A DNA stretch of 12,646 bases from an uncultured Bacteroidales bacterium (lineage in GTDB: Bacteria > Bacteroidota > Bacteroidia > Bacteroidales > UBA932). The stretch's first letter is position 1. Every line of letters begins with the position of its first letter. The position numbers and the translations under genes are program-made. The notes under the pieces were generated by a model that had not been told where the DNA came from, searched no databases, and saw only the letters and a list, made by a program, of their open reading frames with translations. Shown here piece by piece: positions 6,417-12,566 of this stretch. The DNA is taken from NCBI GenBank assembly GCA_905235615.1, contig CAJOMB010000070.1:1-12646 (forward strand), read 5' to 3'.

Positions 6417-7603
6417 AACGTTACGCCGCCCGGCTGGTCTATACCCTGACATCGGCCCTTCCCCTGAAGAATGGCTTCGTGGAGCTGGCCGATGACGGCA
6501 CCATTCTGCGTACGGGCCTGTGCGAGGAGGGGGAGCCCGTGCTGGAAGGCGCCCTTTGCCCGGGCTTTGTGAATGCACACTGCCATGTGGAACTGTCCTA
6601 CATGAAGGGGCTTTTCCGCAAGGGGACGGGCATGGCGGGCTTTATAGACCAGATCAACGCCCTCAGGGACGGCTTTTCCTTTGAAACCAAGGTGGCCCTT
6701 CTGAAAGAGGCCATGGACGGGATGTACCGTCAGGGCGTAGTGGCCATGGCCGATATTTCCAACTGCGACGATTCCTTTGCGGTGAAGGCGCGGCATCCCA
6801 TGTACACGCGCACCTTCCTGGAGGTGTTCGGCGCCGTTCCTTCCGAGTGCGACGCGGTGATGGAGAGTGTGAAAGCCCTGCAGCAAAAGGCGCTTTCCTA
6901 TGGCCTGGATGCTGCTCCCACGCCGCATTCCTGCTATACCACGAGCCCTGAGTTGGTGACGGCCTCTTCCGTGGAAGGCTTGAAGAGCGGCTTCCTGAGT
7001 TTCCACTCCGAGGAATCGGAGGAGGAGGAGGAGATGATGCGGTACGGCCGCGGCCCCATGTGGGACAACCGCATCCGGAACGGCATCCCTACGCCTCCTG
7101 TGACGGGCACCTCTTCCCTGCAATATTTCCTGGACCGTCTGGCCGCCGGCCTTTCCCTTCCGGTGGAGGGCCATGTGCTGCTGGTGCATGAGTGTTCGCT
7201 GTCGGCCGATGGCGTCCGCGCCGCCCGTGCGGCCCTGGAGGAGCCCTACCTGGCCATCTGCCCGCTCTCGAACCGCTTTATCCACAATACTCTTCCGCCC
7301 ATTCCGCTGATGCGGGAGAGCGGCATTCCCGTCTGTGTGGGAACGGATTCGCTCTCTTCCAACGACGAGCTGAACATGGTGGCGGAGCTCCGGGCCGTAC
7401 AGGAAGCCTATGACGTGCCCCTGGGAGAGCTCCTTGGCTGGTCCTGCCTGAACGGCGCCCGTTTCCTGGGCAAGGAGGATGTCCTGGGCACGCTGGAACC
7501 CGGCAAGAAGCCAGGCCTGGTGCATATTTCCAACCTTTCCTGTCATCCTGAGCGCAGCGAAGGATCTCTTACCTCATCCTCGCAATCTGAACTGCTATGC
7601 TAA
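6413..7603 (+). CDS. Metal-dependent amidohydrolase, aminofutalosine-deaminase-like
   Basis: A 396-residue enzyme of the amidohydrolase superfamily (TRZ/ATZ branch), which deaminates or hydrolyses small ring compounds with one metal ion. Visible metal and catalytic positions are HxH (His56, His58) in FVNAHCHVELS, His198 in FHSEESEEE, His259 in LVHECSLS and Asp312 in GTDSLSSNDELNMVAELR, plus CPLSNRFI. The HSEE-SEE, CPxSNR and TDxLSSN boxes resemble the Helicobacter enzyme that deaminates aminofutalosine in menaquinone synthesis. That role is inference: no other futalosine gene is nearby, so the substrate is open. It overlaps DUF4296 by ATGA and the next gene by seven bases. The last 20 residues, from Cys377 (CHPERSEGS onwards), come from an inserted dispersed repeat and not from the native C-terminus. 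Confidence 0.85.
   Translation: MKRYAARLVYTLTSALPLKNGFVELADDGTILRTGLCEEGEPVLEGALCPGFVNAHCHVELSYMKGLFRKGTGMAGFIDQINALRDGFSFETKVALLKEAMDGMYRQGVVAMADISNCDDSFAVKARHPMYTRTFLEVFGAVPSECDAVMESVKALQQKALSYGLDAAPTPHSCYTTSPELVTASSVEGLKSGFLSFHSEESEEEEEMMRYGRGPMWDNRIRNGIPTPPVTGTSSLQYFLDRLAAGLSLPVEGHVLLVHECSLSADGVRAARAALEEPYLAICPLSNRFIHNTLPPIPLMRESGIPVCVGTDSLSSNDELNMVAELRAVQEAYDVPLGELLGWSCLNGARFLGKEDVLGTLEPGKKPGLVHISNLSCHPERSEGSLTSSSQSELLC
7541..7568 (+). repeat. Short dispersed repeat of the CHPERSEGS / VILSAAKDL kind
   Basis: The block TGTCATCCTGAGCGCAGCGA followed by AGGATCTC is a short interspersed element known from many bacterial genomes through its spurious translations. Both are present: CHPERSEGS in the amidohydrolase frame and VILSAAKDL one frame over. 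ATCCT (7545-7549) can pair with AGGAT (7561-7565), so the element can fold as a hairpin. Only one copy is in this window. It sits inside the 3' end of the amidohydrolase gene and supplies its last codons. Element identity is from memory. Confidence 0.7.
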
Positions 7604-8346
7604 GGGAAACCACCGTATTCGGCCCCATCTTCAGCCGCCGCTTAGGCAACTCCCTGGGCATCAACCTGCTGCCCCAGGAGGGGAAGGTGTGCAACTTCGA
7701 CTGTGTGTACTGCGAGTGCGGCTGGAACAAGGACGGCCAGGGAGACCGTGTGCTCCCATCGGCCGATGATGTCCGGTGGGCGCTGGAAGCCAAGCTGGAG
7801 GAGTGCTCCCGGAAGGGAACGCCCATCGACTCCATCACTTTCTCCGGAGACGGGGAGCCCACGCTGAATCCGGAATTCCCCGCCATCATAGACCTCACCA
7901 TAGCGTTGCGGGACTGCTATTACCCTTCGGCCAGGGTGTCGGTGCTGTCCAATGCCACGCGCGTGAGCCGGCCGGGCATATTTGAGGCGCTCCGGAAGGT
8001 GGACAATCCCATCCTCAAGCTGGATGCCCCCACGGATGCCCAGGTGGCGTTGGTGAATAAGCCGACAGGGGAGTACCACGTGGCCGACGTGGTGACGCAG
8101 CTCCGGCGCTTCGGGGGAGATTTCGTGCTCCAGACCATGTTCCTGCGGGGACCGGGCTGGGAATCGGCCCAGTGGGTGAAGGAATGGATGGAGATGGTGC
8201 GGGAACTGAGACCCCGCGAAGTGATGGTGTACACCATCGACCGGGAAACGCCCATGAAGGGGCTGGGAAAATATACGGCTGCTGAGATGCAAGAGCTGGT
8301 GCAGCCGCTGATAAATGAAGGTTTTAAGATTCAAATTAAAGGATAA
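7597..8346 (+). CDS. Radical SAM protein (COG0731-like)
   Basis: A 249-residue radical SAM protein. The iron-sulfur cluster motif is CX3CX2C (Cys32, Cys36, Cys39, in VCNFDCVYCECGW), with an extra cysteine at 41. The SAM-binding GGE-type motif appears as SGDGEPTLNPEF (GDGE at 84-87). The N-terminus FGPIFSRRLGNSLGINLLP, placed before the cluster motif, is characteristic of the COG0731 group, which is distantly related to wyosine-forming enzymes but whose bacterial members have no settled substrate. No SPASM-type extra cluster motif is visible at the C-terminus. Its ATG lies inside the last codons of the amidohydrolase (7-base overlap), so translation may be coupled. deoC follows after five bases. 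Class assignment is firm; function is unknown. Confidence 0.9.
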   Translation: MLRETTVFGPIFSRRLGNSLGINLLPQEGKVCNFDCVYCECGWNKDGQGDRVLPSADDVRWALEAKLEECSRKGTPIDSITFSGDGEPTLNPEFPAIIDLTIALRDCYYPSARVSVLSNATRVSRPGIFEALRKVDNPILKLDAPTDAQVALVNKPTGEYHVADVVTQLRRFGGDFVLQTMFLRGPGWESAQWVKEWMEMVRELRPREVMVYTIDRETPMKGLGKYTAAEMQELVQPLINEGFKIQIKG

Positions 8347-8351
8347 ATACT

Positions 8352-9242
8352 ATGTCTCTTTCAAGTAAATACGGCTATACGCCCGATGCGGAGGCCATTG
8401 CGCACAGTCTGGAAATCATCGCCGGCGGTCTGGAAGAAGTGGCCTGCGAAGAACTTTACAAGAAGTGCTTTGGCATCATGGACCAGACAACCCTGGCCAA
8501 TGAAGATACGCCGGCCCGCGTGAAGGCCCTGGTGCAGAAGGTGAACTCTTTTGCCAGGGATTACCCTTCCTGGCCGCTGCCTGCCTCCATTTGCGTGTAC
8601 CCCAACTTCGCCCCTGTGGTGGCTTCCGAACGTGCTTCGAAGGAAGTGCACGTGACCACCGTGGCCGGTTGTTTCCCCACCTCCCAGAGCTTCTTGGAGG
8701 TCAAGCTCCACGAGATTGAACTGGCCGTGAAGGGTGGGGCCGACGAGATTGACATTGTGCTGGCGCTCAACAGTTTCCTGGCCGGAGATTACGAGACGGC
8801 GGGTGCGGAGATCCGTGCTTCCCGCGAGTGCATCGACCGTGTGGCCCGGGAAGCGGGCCGTCCCGTCTGCCTGAAGGTCATCCTGGAAACCGGCCTTCTG
8901 GTTACCCCCGAGCTCATTGCCGACGCCAGCTTCTTAGCCATGGAGAACGGGGCCGATTTCATCAAGACTTCCACCGGCAAGGTGAAGGTGAACGCCACCC
9001 CGCAGGCTGCTTATGTGATGTGCGAGTGTATCAAGAAATACAACGAGGCCACCGGCAGGAAAGTGGGCTTCAAGGCCGCCGGCGGCCTTGCCTCCGCCTT
9101 GGATGCCGTCTGCTACTGGAGCATCGTGAAAACCGTCCTGGGTGAGCCGTGGCTCAATAAGAAGCTCTTCCGCTTCGGCGTCTCCTCCCTGGCCAACAAA
9201 CTCCTCACGGCCGTGGAACAGAAGACCGTTGCGTACTTCTAA
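8352..9242 (+). CDS. deoC: Deoxyribose-phosphate aldolase
   Basis: A 296-residue class I aldolase that splits 2-deoxyribose 5-phosphate into glyceraldehyde 3-phosphate and acetaldehyde, the last step of deoxynucleoside breakdown. The Schiff-base lysine is Lys205 in GADFIKTSTGKVKVNATP. The second active-site lysine is Lys241 in GFKAAGG, and Asp134 in DEIDIVLALN corresponds to the catalytic aspartate. The RFGVSSLANKLL phosphate-binding end is also conserved. It is longer than E. coli DeoC (259 residues) because of an N-terminal extension, as in other Bacteroidetes forms. No other deoxynucleoside catabolism gene is next to it. It is the last gene of the + strand operon, 19 bases before a strong terminator. 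Confidence 0.96.
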   Translation: MSLSSKYGYTPDAEAIAHSLEIIAGGLEEVACEELYKKCFGIMDQTTLANEDTPARVKALVQKVNSFARDYPSWPLPASICVYPNFAPVVASERASKEVHVTTVAGCFPTSQSFLEVKLHEIELAVKGGADEIDIVLALNSFLAGDYETAGAEIRASRECIDRVAREAGRPVCLKVILETGLLVTPELIADASFLAMENGADFIKTSTGKVKVNATPQAAYVMCECIKKYNEATGRKVGFKAAGGLASALDAVCYWSIVKTVLGEPWLNKKLFRFGVSSLANKLLTAVEQKTVAYF

Positions 9243-9261
9243 GCCGATGGACAGACAATGA

Positions 9262-9291
9262 AAAAAGACCGGAATTTCTTCCGGTCTTTTT
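9262..9291. terminator. Bidirectional terminator shared by deoC and tRNA-Leu
   Basis: AAAAAGACCGGAA (9262-9274) pairs perfectly over 13 bases with TTCCGGTCTTTTT (9279-9291) around a TTTC loop. The A run on one side and the T run on the other give a U tract in either direction. It follows the deoC stop by 19 bases on the + strand, and the tRNA 3' end lies two bases away on the - strand, so one hairpin can end both converging transcripts. Confidence 0.9.
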
Positions 9292-9293
9292 CG

Positions 9294-9377
9294 TGCGCGA
9301 AATCAGAGTCGAACTGACACGTCCTTTCGGACACTACCTCCTGAGAGTAGCGCGTCTACCAATTCCGCCATCCGCGC
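9294..9377 (-). tRNA. tRNA-Leu, anticodon CAG
   Basis: On the - strand the 84 bases fold as a class II tRNA. The acceptor arm GCGCGGA pairs with TTCGCGC and is followed by discriminator A. The D arm contains GGCGGAATTGGTAGACGC. The anticodon stem is CTACT/GGTAG with loop CTCAGGA and anticodon CAG (plus-strand 9341-9343). A long variable arm is formed by GTCC-GAAA-GGAC, and the T arm is GTCAG-TTCGACT-CTGAT. It decodes CUG leucine codons, which are abundant in the neighbouring genes. The 3' CCA is not encoded and must be added afterwards. It has its own promoter and ends at the shared hairpin. Confidence 0.96.
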
Positions 9378-9392
9378 ATCAATTTGGGACTG

Positions 9393-9423
9393 CAAATATA
9401 CGCACTTTTTTTGAAAGTCCAAA
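9393..9423 (-). promoter_or_regulatory. Bacteroidetes-type promoter of tRNA-Leu
   Basis: Read on the - strand, TTTG (9423-9420), exactly 19 bases, then TATATTTG (9400-9393) matches the Bacteroidetes consensus TTTG-N19-TAnnTTTG at every fixed position. The tRNA 5' end is 15 bases beyond the -7 box, leaving a leader of roughly ten bases for removal by RNase P. The promoter lies within 40 bases after the stop codon of the upstream lipoprotein gene. Confidence 0.85.
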
Positions 9424-9431
9424 TAAATTTT

Positions 9432-10178
9432 TCAGATATCCATATTGATGGGAACCACCTGGCTCCATAAATGGCTCTGGAGGAGAATCTCCGTTACGGA
9501 GAGGCGGATTTCCAAAGGCATGTCGTCCAGGTCGGCGGCTCGCCAGTCGTAGCCGGCTTCCAGCATGTAGGTGCCCAGGGCAAAGCTGCGGACCACGCGG
9601 TCCGGCATGGTAATGTCCAGCCACAGTTCATCTTCCGGGTCCTGGCGGGGCAGGCGGACGGACAGTCCGGCGTCCAAGCGGCAGGAGAAGGTGCCTGCGT
9701 CCGGCGTTCCTTCCCACGAAAGCCCGCCCACGCTGCCCCTTACTTCCGCCCAGTAGGGTTCTCCCCAGCCCGGCGGGCCGTCAAAATCCAGCGACAGTGT
9801 GCAGAAATGCTTGTTCAGGGACACGGAGACGTCGGTAGAGTCCCGGTTGGTGTCCACCAAGGAAGAGTGGAGGTAAACCGGCGGGCAGTCAAAACCCACC
9901 GGAATCCTCAGGTTCTGCCGGGCTTCCATGCTTGCCCCTGCCACTGCCTGGAGGCGGATTTTCCCTTTGGGCACCTGTACAACCATCACGGTGTCCTTCC
10001 CAGCGCGGTAGCGGGCCTCAAAGTCTCCGGCTACTACCCAGAGATTCACAGGACCCGGTACGCCTTTCAGCTCAATCCGGAGGGCGCAGGGGCAGAGGTC
10101 CCTGTTCTCCTTGACGGAGCAGGAAAGCAGGGACAGCCCCAGCAGGAAGAAAGGTATGAATGCAGTCTTAGAAAACAT
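9432..10178 (-). CDS. FimB/Mfa2-like fimbrial anchor lipoprotein
   Basis: A 248-residue lipoprotein from ATG 10178. A type II signal peptide (MFSKTAFIPFFLLGLSLLSC) puts the lipidated cysteine at residue 20. The mature start SVKENRDLCPCALRIEL, with Cys29 and Cys31, resembles the KExRxxCPxxL start of FimB/Mfa2 proteins, which anchor and limit type V fimbriae in Bacteroidales. The remainder is beta-rich with many Val/Leu-Asp repeats and no enzyme motif, in keeping with two Ig-like domains. Its start overlaps the end of the DUF3575-like gene by 11 bases, and DUF3575 genes are frequent partners of FimB/Mfa2 genes. An in-frame opening further upstream would lie within the neighbour and lack a signal peptide. 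It is last in its operon. No fimbrillin is visible, so the substrate is unknown and the family call is moderate. Confidence 0.65.
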   Translation of the reverse strand: MFSKTAFIPFFLLGLSLLSCSVKENRDLCPCALRIELKGVPGPVNLWVVAGDFEARYRAGKDTVMVVQVPKGKIRLQAVAGASMEARQNLRIPVGFDCPPVYLHSSLVDTNRDSTDVSVSLNKHFCTLSLDFDGPPGWGEPYWAEVRGSVGGLSWEGTPDAGTFSCRLDAGLSVRLPRQDPEDELWLDITMPDRVVRSFALGTYMLEAGYDWRAADLDDMPLEIRLSVTEILLQSHLWSQVVPINMDI

Positions 10179-10716
10179 AGACCAGTGCCAAAAGAAGGTC
10201 GTTGGGAAGGATGAAGGGCCGTGCCCCCTTGTCTTCCACCAGGCCGCAGACCGGGCAGGAGTAGGTGGTATAGCGGTCCCAGCCGCCCCAGACCCCGGCT
10301 CCGATGTCAATGTTCAGATGTGGATTAATCATGTAGGAGAAGCCTCCGGAAATCCCCAGGCCCCAGCGGTCCCCCTCGTCCGTGGTGGGATTCCTGATAC
10401 CGCCCCGGTTGTATTCCTGGTACTGGATGCGGGTGCCGGCCCACCAGCCGGAATACACATGCCAGGGCCAGTAGCGGACACCGGCGCCAAGCACTTGCTG
10501 GCGGGCGTTCAGGGGCTCTTCTCCCTTCTTGAAATGGAAGGGATTCAGCTTGGCCACGGCCGTGGCGCTCCAGTGCTGGTGGAAGGCCACCGCCCCCTCG
10601 ATGTTCAGGGTGCCAAAGTTGAGGTAGTCCATCAGGTTGGTCTGAACGGCCCATTGCTGGGCCCTGGCAACGGTGCAGGCCAGAAGGAGCATCAGGGCTG
10701 CAAGGAGGTGTTTCAT
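10168..10716 (-). CDS. DUF3575-like outer-membrane beta-barrel protein
   Basis: A 182-residue protein from ATG 10716. The signal peptide MKHLLAALMLLLACTVARA is followed by QQWAVQTNLMDYLNFGTLNIEGAVAF, the characteristic opening of DUF3575 (a xxNLLyxxxxxpNxGxE strand). The rest consists of alternating strands rich in Trp, Tyr and Gly, such as GAGVRYWPWHVYSGWWAG and WGLGISGGFSYMI, and the chain ends in aromatic YVF, as expected for a barrel assembled in the outer membrane. LLAC at 11-14 looks like a lipobox, but ARA-QQ is a better signal peptidase I site. The family has no settled function and is common in fimbrial loci. The start one base after the preceding stop was preferred over a start 12 bases upstream that would place a polar tail before the signal peptide. 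Confidence 0.8.
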   Translation of the reverse strand: MKHLLAALMLLLACTVARAQQWAVQTNLMDYLNFGTLNIEGAVAFHQHWSATAVAKLNPFHFKKGEEPLNARQQVLGAGVRYWPWHVYSGWWAGTRIQYQEYNRGGIRNPTTDEGDRWGLGISGGFSYMINPHLNIDIGAGVWGGWDRYTTYSCPVCGLVEDKGARPFILPNDLLLALVYVF

Positions 10717-10717
10717 G

Positions 10718-12295
10718 CTATTTGCCATATTTTCGGAAGGTGTCGTTGATAATCTTTTCTTTGTCGCTGTTCTGGGCGACGAGTTCCTCCCGGAGGTCGT
10801 CGATTCCGCTCAGTTTGGATGTGAGGGCCCGGAAGATGTCTCCGCGGCTCAGCCCTCTTTCGTAGAGGTAGGAGAAAATGTCCGGCTTGAACCAGAAGGT
10901 GTTCCCAAATTGTCTCACGGTGCCGCCGTAGCGGTCTGTCTTGAGGGTTTCCTGCATAAAGTAGCCCCACATTTCCCCAATTTCGCAGTAGCCGGCCTTG
11001 GCGTCTGTCCCGCTGCCGTAGGGGTCCCATCCTTCCAGGATAAAGGATTTGATCACATAGTCGATGTACGGTGTCCAGAAGGTGTTTCCCACCTTGGCAT
11101 AGTGGCTGGCATGGGCCAGTTCATGCACCACGTTCTCATAGATCTGCATGTAGTCCATCTGCTTGGTGCCGATGGTAATGTCCGGCAGGAAGAGTTTGAT
11201 GATGAACAGATAAGGCCCCAGATATTTGTTGATGATGTCATGGTCCAGAAAGGCGCCATGGTGCAGCATACTGGCGCTGGAGCAGTCCAGGGAGGGGAAA
11301 ATCCAGATTCTCAGGTCCTTCGGAGGAGTGACGATGTCCAGGTCTTCCGCCGTGCAGCGGGAGTAATAGTCGTAGGCGGCGTTGTTTACCACGCAGCGGC
11401 GGAAGAGGGCGCCTTCGCTGTCGGCCTGGGTCACGTGGCAGTCCAGTCCGGAAGGCTCTCCTTTCCCCAGTGTACTCACGGAAGCCGGAATAATCAGGAA
11501 GTTGAAGCCGATGTTGAAGCCCTTCGTGTTCTGGAATACCAGCCGATAGCGGGGTTTCCCGGAGAAGGATTTACTCATCTGGTAGTATCCGTCCCGGTCC
11601 GTGTAGGTGGTGGCGATCTTCACGAAGATGTTGGCCGCCACCTTCACGCCGGCCACTCCGAAGGGTTTTCCCCCGCTGAAAAGCGGGTCTTCGATGGTAA
11701 TCCGGCCGGAGGGACCGGCACCATCGGCCTTGGTGGGTTCTTCCCAGAGCTCCTCGTTGCCGGTAAGGCGGAAGGCTTCTTTCTCCACCAGGTCCCAGTC
11801 CACCCAGTCATCGGCCCGGGTGACGGGAGCATGCTCGGAGATGAAGACCTTGTCCAACAGTTCGTAGGTGATGCCTTCCGGGAAGATGAAATCATGGGAC
11901 ACCACGGCATATTGCCAGGTGATGGCTTCGTCTCCCACTTCCGGGTCCTGGTAGTAGTCTCCTTCCCGGAGAATCTGGTAGTCCATCGGGTGATCCATCA
12001 GGTAGAGGCCCAGTTCCTGCAGTTTCTTGTACTGCTCGTCATCCTTGGGCAGGAAACGCACATAGAGGTCCGTCTCTGTGATGTCCACACGGTCGGCCTT
12101 GGAGGAATAGACGTTCTGGAGGGCTTTCTGCATGTTTTCAACCGTGTAGGGGTCGTCCAGTTTCTGTCCCAGTTCAATCATTCCGTGGTACACCGCGTCA
12201 TCACCCGGCGTCGGGATGTCCGGCTCGGGGCCGTTCAGGCCCTTGCACGCCACCAGCATGCAAAGGGGCAAAAGGAAAAGAATGTGTTTTCTCAT
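10718..12295 (-). CDS. Lipoprotein with zinc-metallopeptidase motif and carboxypeptidase-regulatory-like domain
   Basis: A 525-residue predicted surface or periplasmic lipoprotein. The signal peptide MRKHILFLLPLCMLVAC ends in a lipobox with Cys17. A region at about 30-165 (PYTVENMQKAL, TDLYVRFLPKD, DYYQDPEV) recurs, from memory, in uncharacterised Bacteroidales lipoproteins. A carboxypeptidase-regulatory-like Ig fold spans about 208-262 (GVAGVKVAANIFVKIATTYT, DRDGYYQMSKSF). The C-terminal part carries VVHELAHASHY with His391, Glu392 and His395, the HExxH zinc motif. Glu438 or Glu441 in YCEIGEMWGYF is a plausible third ligand, giving a gluzincin-like layout. Activity and substrate are unknown. 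It heads a three-gene operon with the DUF3575-like and FimB/Mfa2-like genes, one base apart and then overlapping. The other strand is also open over most of this length but encodes nothing recognisable. Confidence 0.85.
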   Translation of the reverse strand: MRKHILFLLPLCMLVACKGLNGPEPDIPTPGDDAVYHGMIELGQKLDDPYTVENMQKALQNVYSSKADRVDITETDLYVRFLPKDDEQYKKLQELGLYLMDHPMDYQILREGDYYQDPEVGDEAITWQYAVVSHDFIFPEGITYELLDKVFISEHAPVTRADDWVDWDLVEKEAFRLTGNEELWEEPTKADGAGPSGRITIEDPLFSGGKPFGVAGVKVAANIFVKIATTYTDRDGYYQMSKSFSGKPRYRLVFQNTKGFNIGFNFLIIPASVSTLGKGEPSGLDCHVTQADSEGALFRRCVVNNAAYDYYSRCTAEDLDIVTPPKDLRIWIFPSLDCSSASMLHHGAFLDHDIINKYLGPYLFIIKLFLPDITIGTKQMDYMQIYENVVHELAHASHYAKVGNTFWTPYIDYVIKSFILEGWDPYGSGTDAKAGYCEIGEMWGYFMQETLKTDRYGGTVRQFGNTFWFKPDIFSYLYERGLSRGDIFRALTSKLSGIDDLREELVAQNSDKEKIINDTFRKYGK

Positions 12296-12312
12296 AGCGC
12301 ATCAAATTTTTT

Positions 12313-12344
12313 GCAAAGCTCCGAAAACTTATCCGTGTCACGAA
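12313..12344 (-). promoter_or_regulatory. Possible promoter of the metallopeptidase operon
   Basis: Read on the - strand, TTCG (12344-12341), 19 bases, then GAGCTTTGC (12321-12313) is spaced like a Bacteroidetes promoter and keeps the TTTG core, but the first base of the -7 box (T) and one base of the -33 box differ from consensus. The -7 box ends 17 bases before the start codon at 12295. No better match lies in the spacer. Confidence 0.45.
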
Positions 12345-12380
12345 AAATGAAACGTTTATTTGCATTTTCGGCCTCTTGGT

Positions 12381-12462
12381 GCCCTGTAGGGCCGATTTTT
12401 GTGAAAACGGTCAAAACGCTTCAAGAGTCCGCCGGCGTGGCGTAAAATCGGCCTTGGAGGCC
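12381..12462. repeat. Cluster of inverted repeats in the divergent spacer
   Basis: Three nested or adjacent palindromes lie here. GCCCT-GT-AGGGC spans 12381-12392. GGCCGATTTT (12390-12399) is matched perfectly by AAAATCGGCC (12444-12453) across 44 bases. GGCCT-TGG-AGGCC spans 12450-12462. The cluster lies between the two divergent promoters (about 12344 and 12514) and contains no convincing gene. It could be a repeat element, an operator region or a small RNA; the sequence alone does not decide. Confidence 0.55.
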
Positions 12463-12513
12463 ATTCAGAGGCCCCCTCAAAAAAATTATCCGTTTCAGCG
12501 CCAGGGTGCAAAG

Positions 12514-12544
12514 TTGTCTCTTTCGCCGAAAATTCCTAACTTTG
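12514..12544 (+). promoter_or_regulatory. Bacteroidetes-type promoter of typA
   Basis: TTG (12514-12516), 20 bases, then TAACTTTG (12537-12544) matches the Bacteroidetes consensus, with the same -7 sequence and the same 20-base spacing as the ftsY promoter in this window. The ATG of typA is 22 bases beyond the -7 box, leaving a short leader of about 15 bases, AT-rich and without a Shine-Dalgarno box. Confidence 0.75.
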
Positions 12545-12566
12545 TAAGATATTTAGAAGCGCATAT

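Noticed and set aside
5943..8346. A complete futalosine menaquinone pathway in this operon
   Set aside because: Only an amidohydrolase of the right type is present. The radical SAM protein is COG0731-like and not MqnE or MqnC, and no other mqn gene is seen.
10179..10310. An N-terminal extension of the FimB/Mfa2-like protein starting at 10310
   Set aside because: It would lie inside the DUF3575-like gene and place 44 unrelated residues in front of a clear lipoprotein signal peptide.
10717..10728. A start four codons upstream for the DUF3575-like protein
   Set aside because: It would overlap the preceding gene by 11 bases and add MANS before the signal peptide. The ATG at 10716 fits better, though the alternative cannot be fully excluded.
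10673..12445. A 590-residue open frame on the + strand
   Set aside because: It lies opposite the metallopeptidase lipoprotein gene, has no signal peptide, domain or recognisable motif, and runs through the DUF3575 start and the promoter region. High GC content and codon bias of the real gene explain it.
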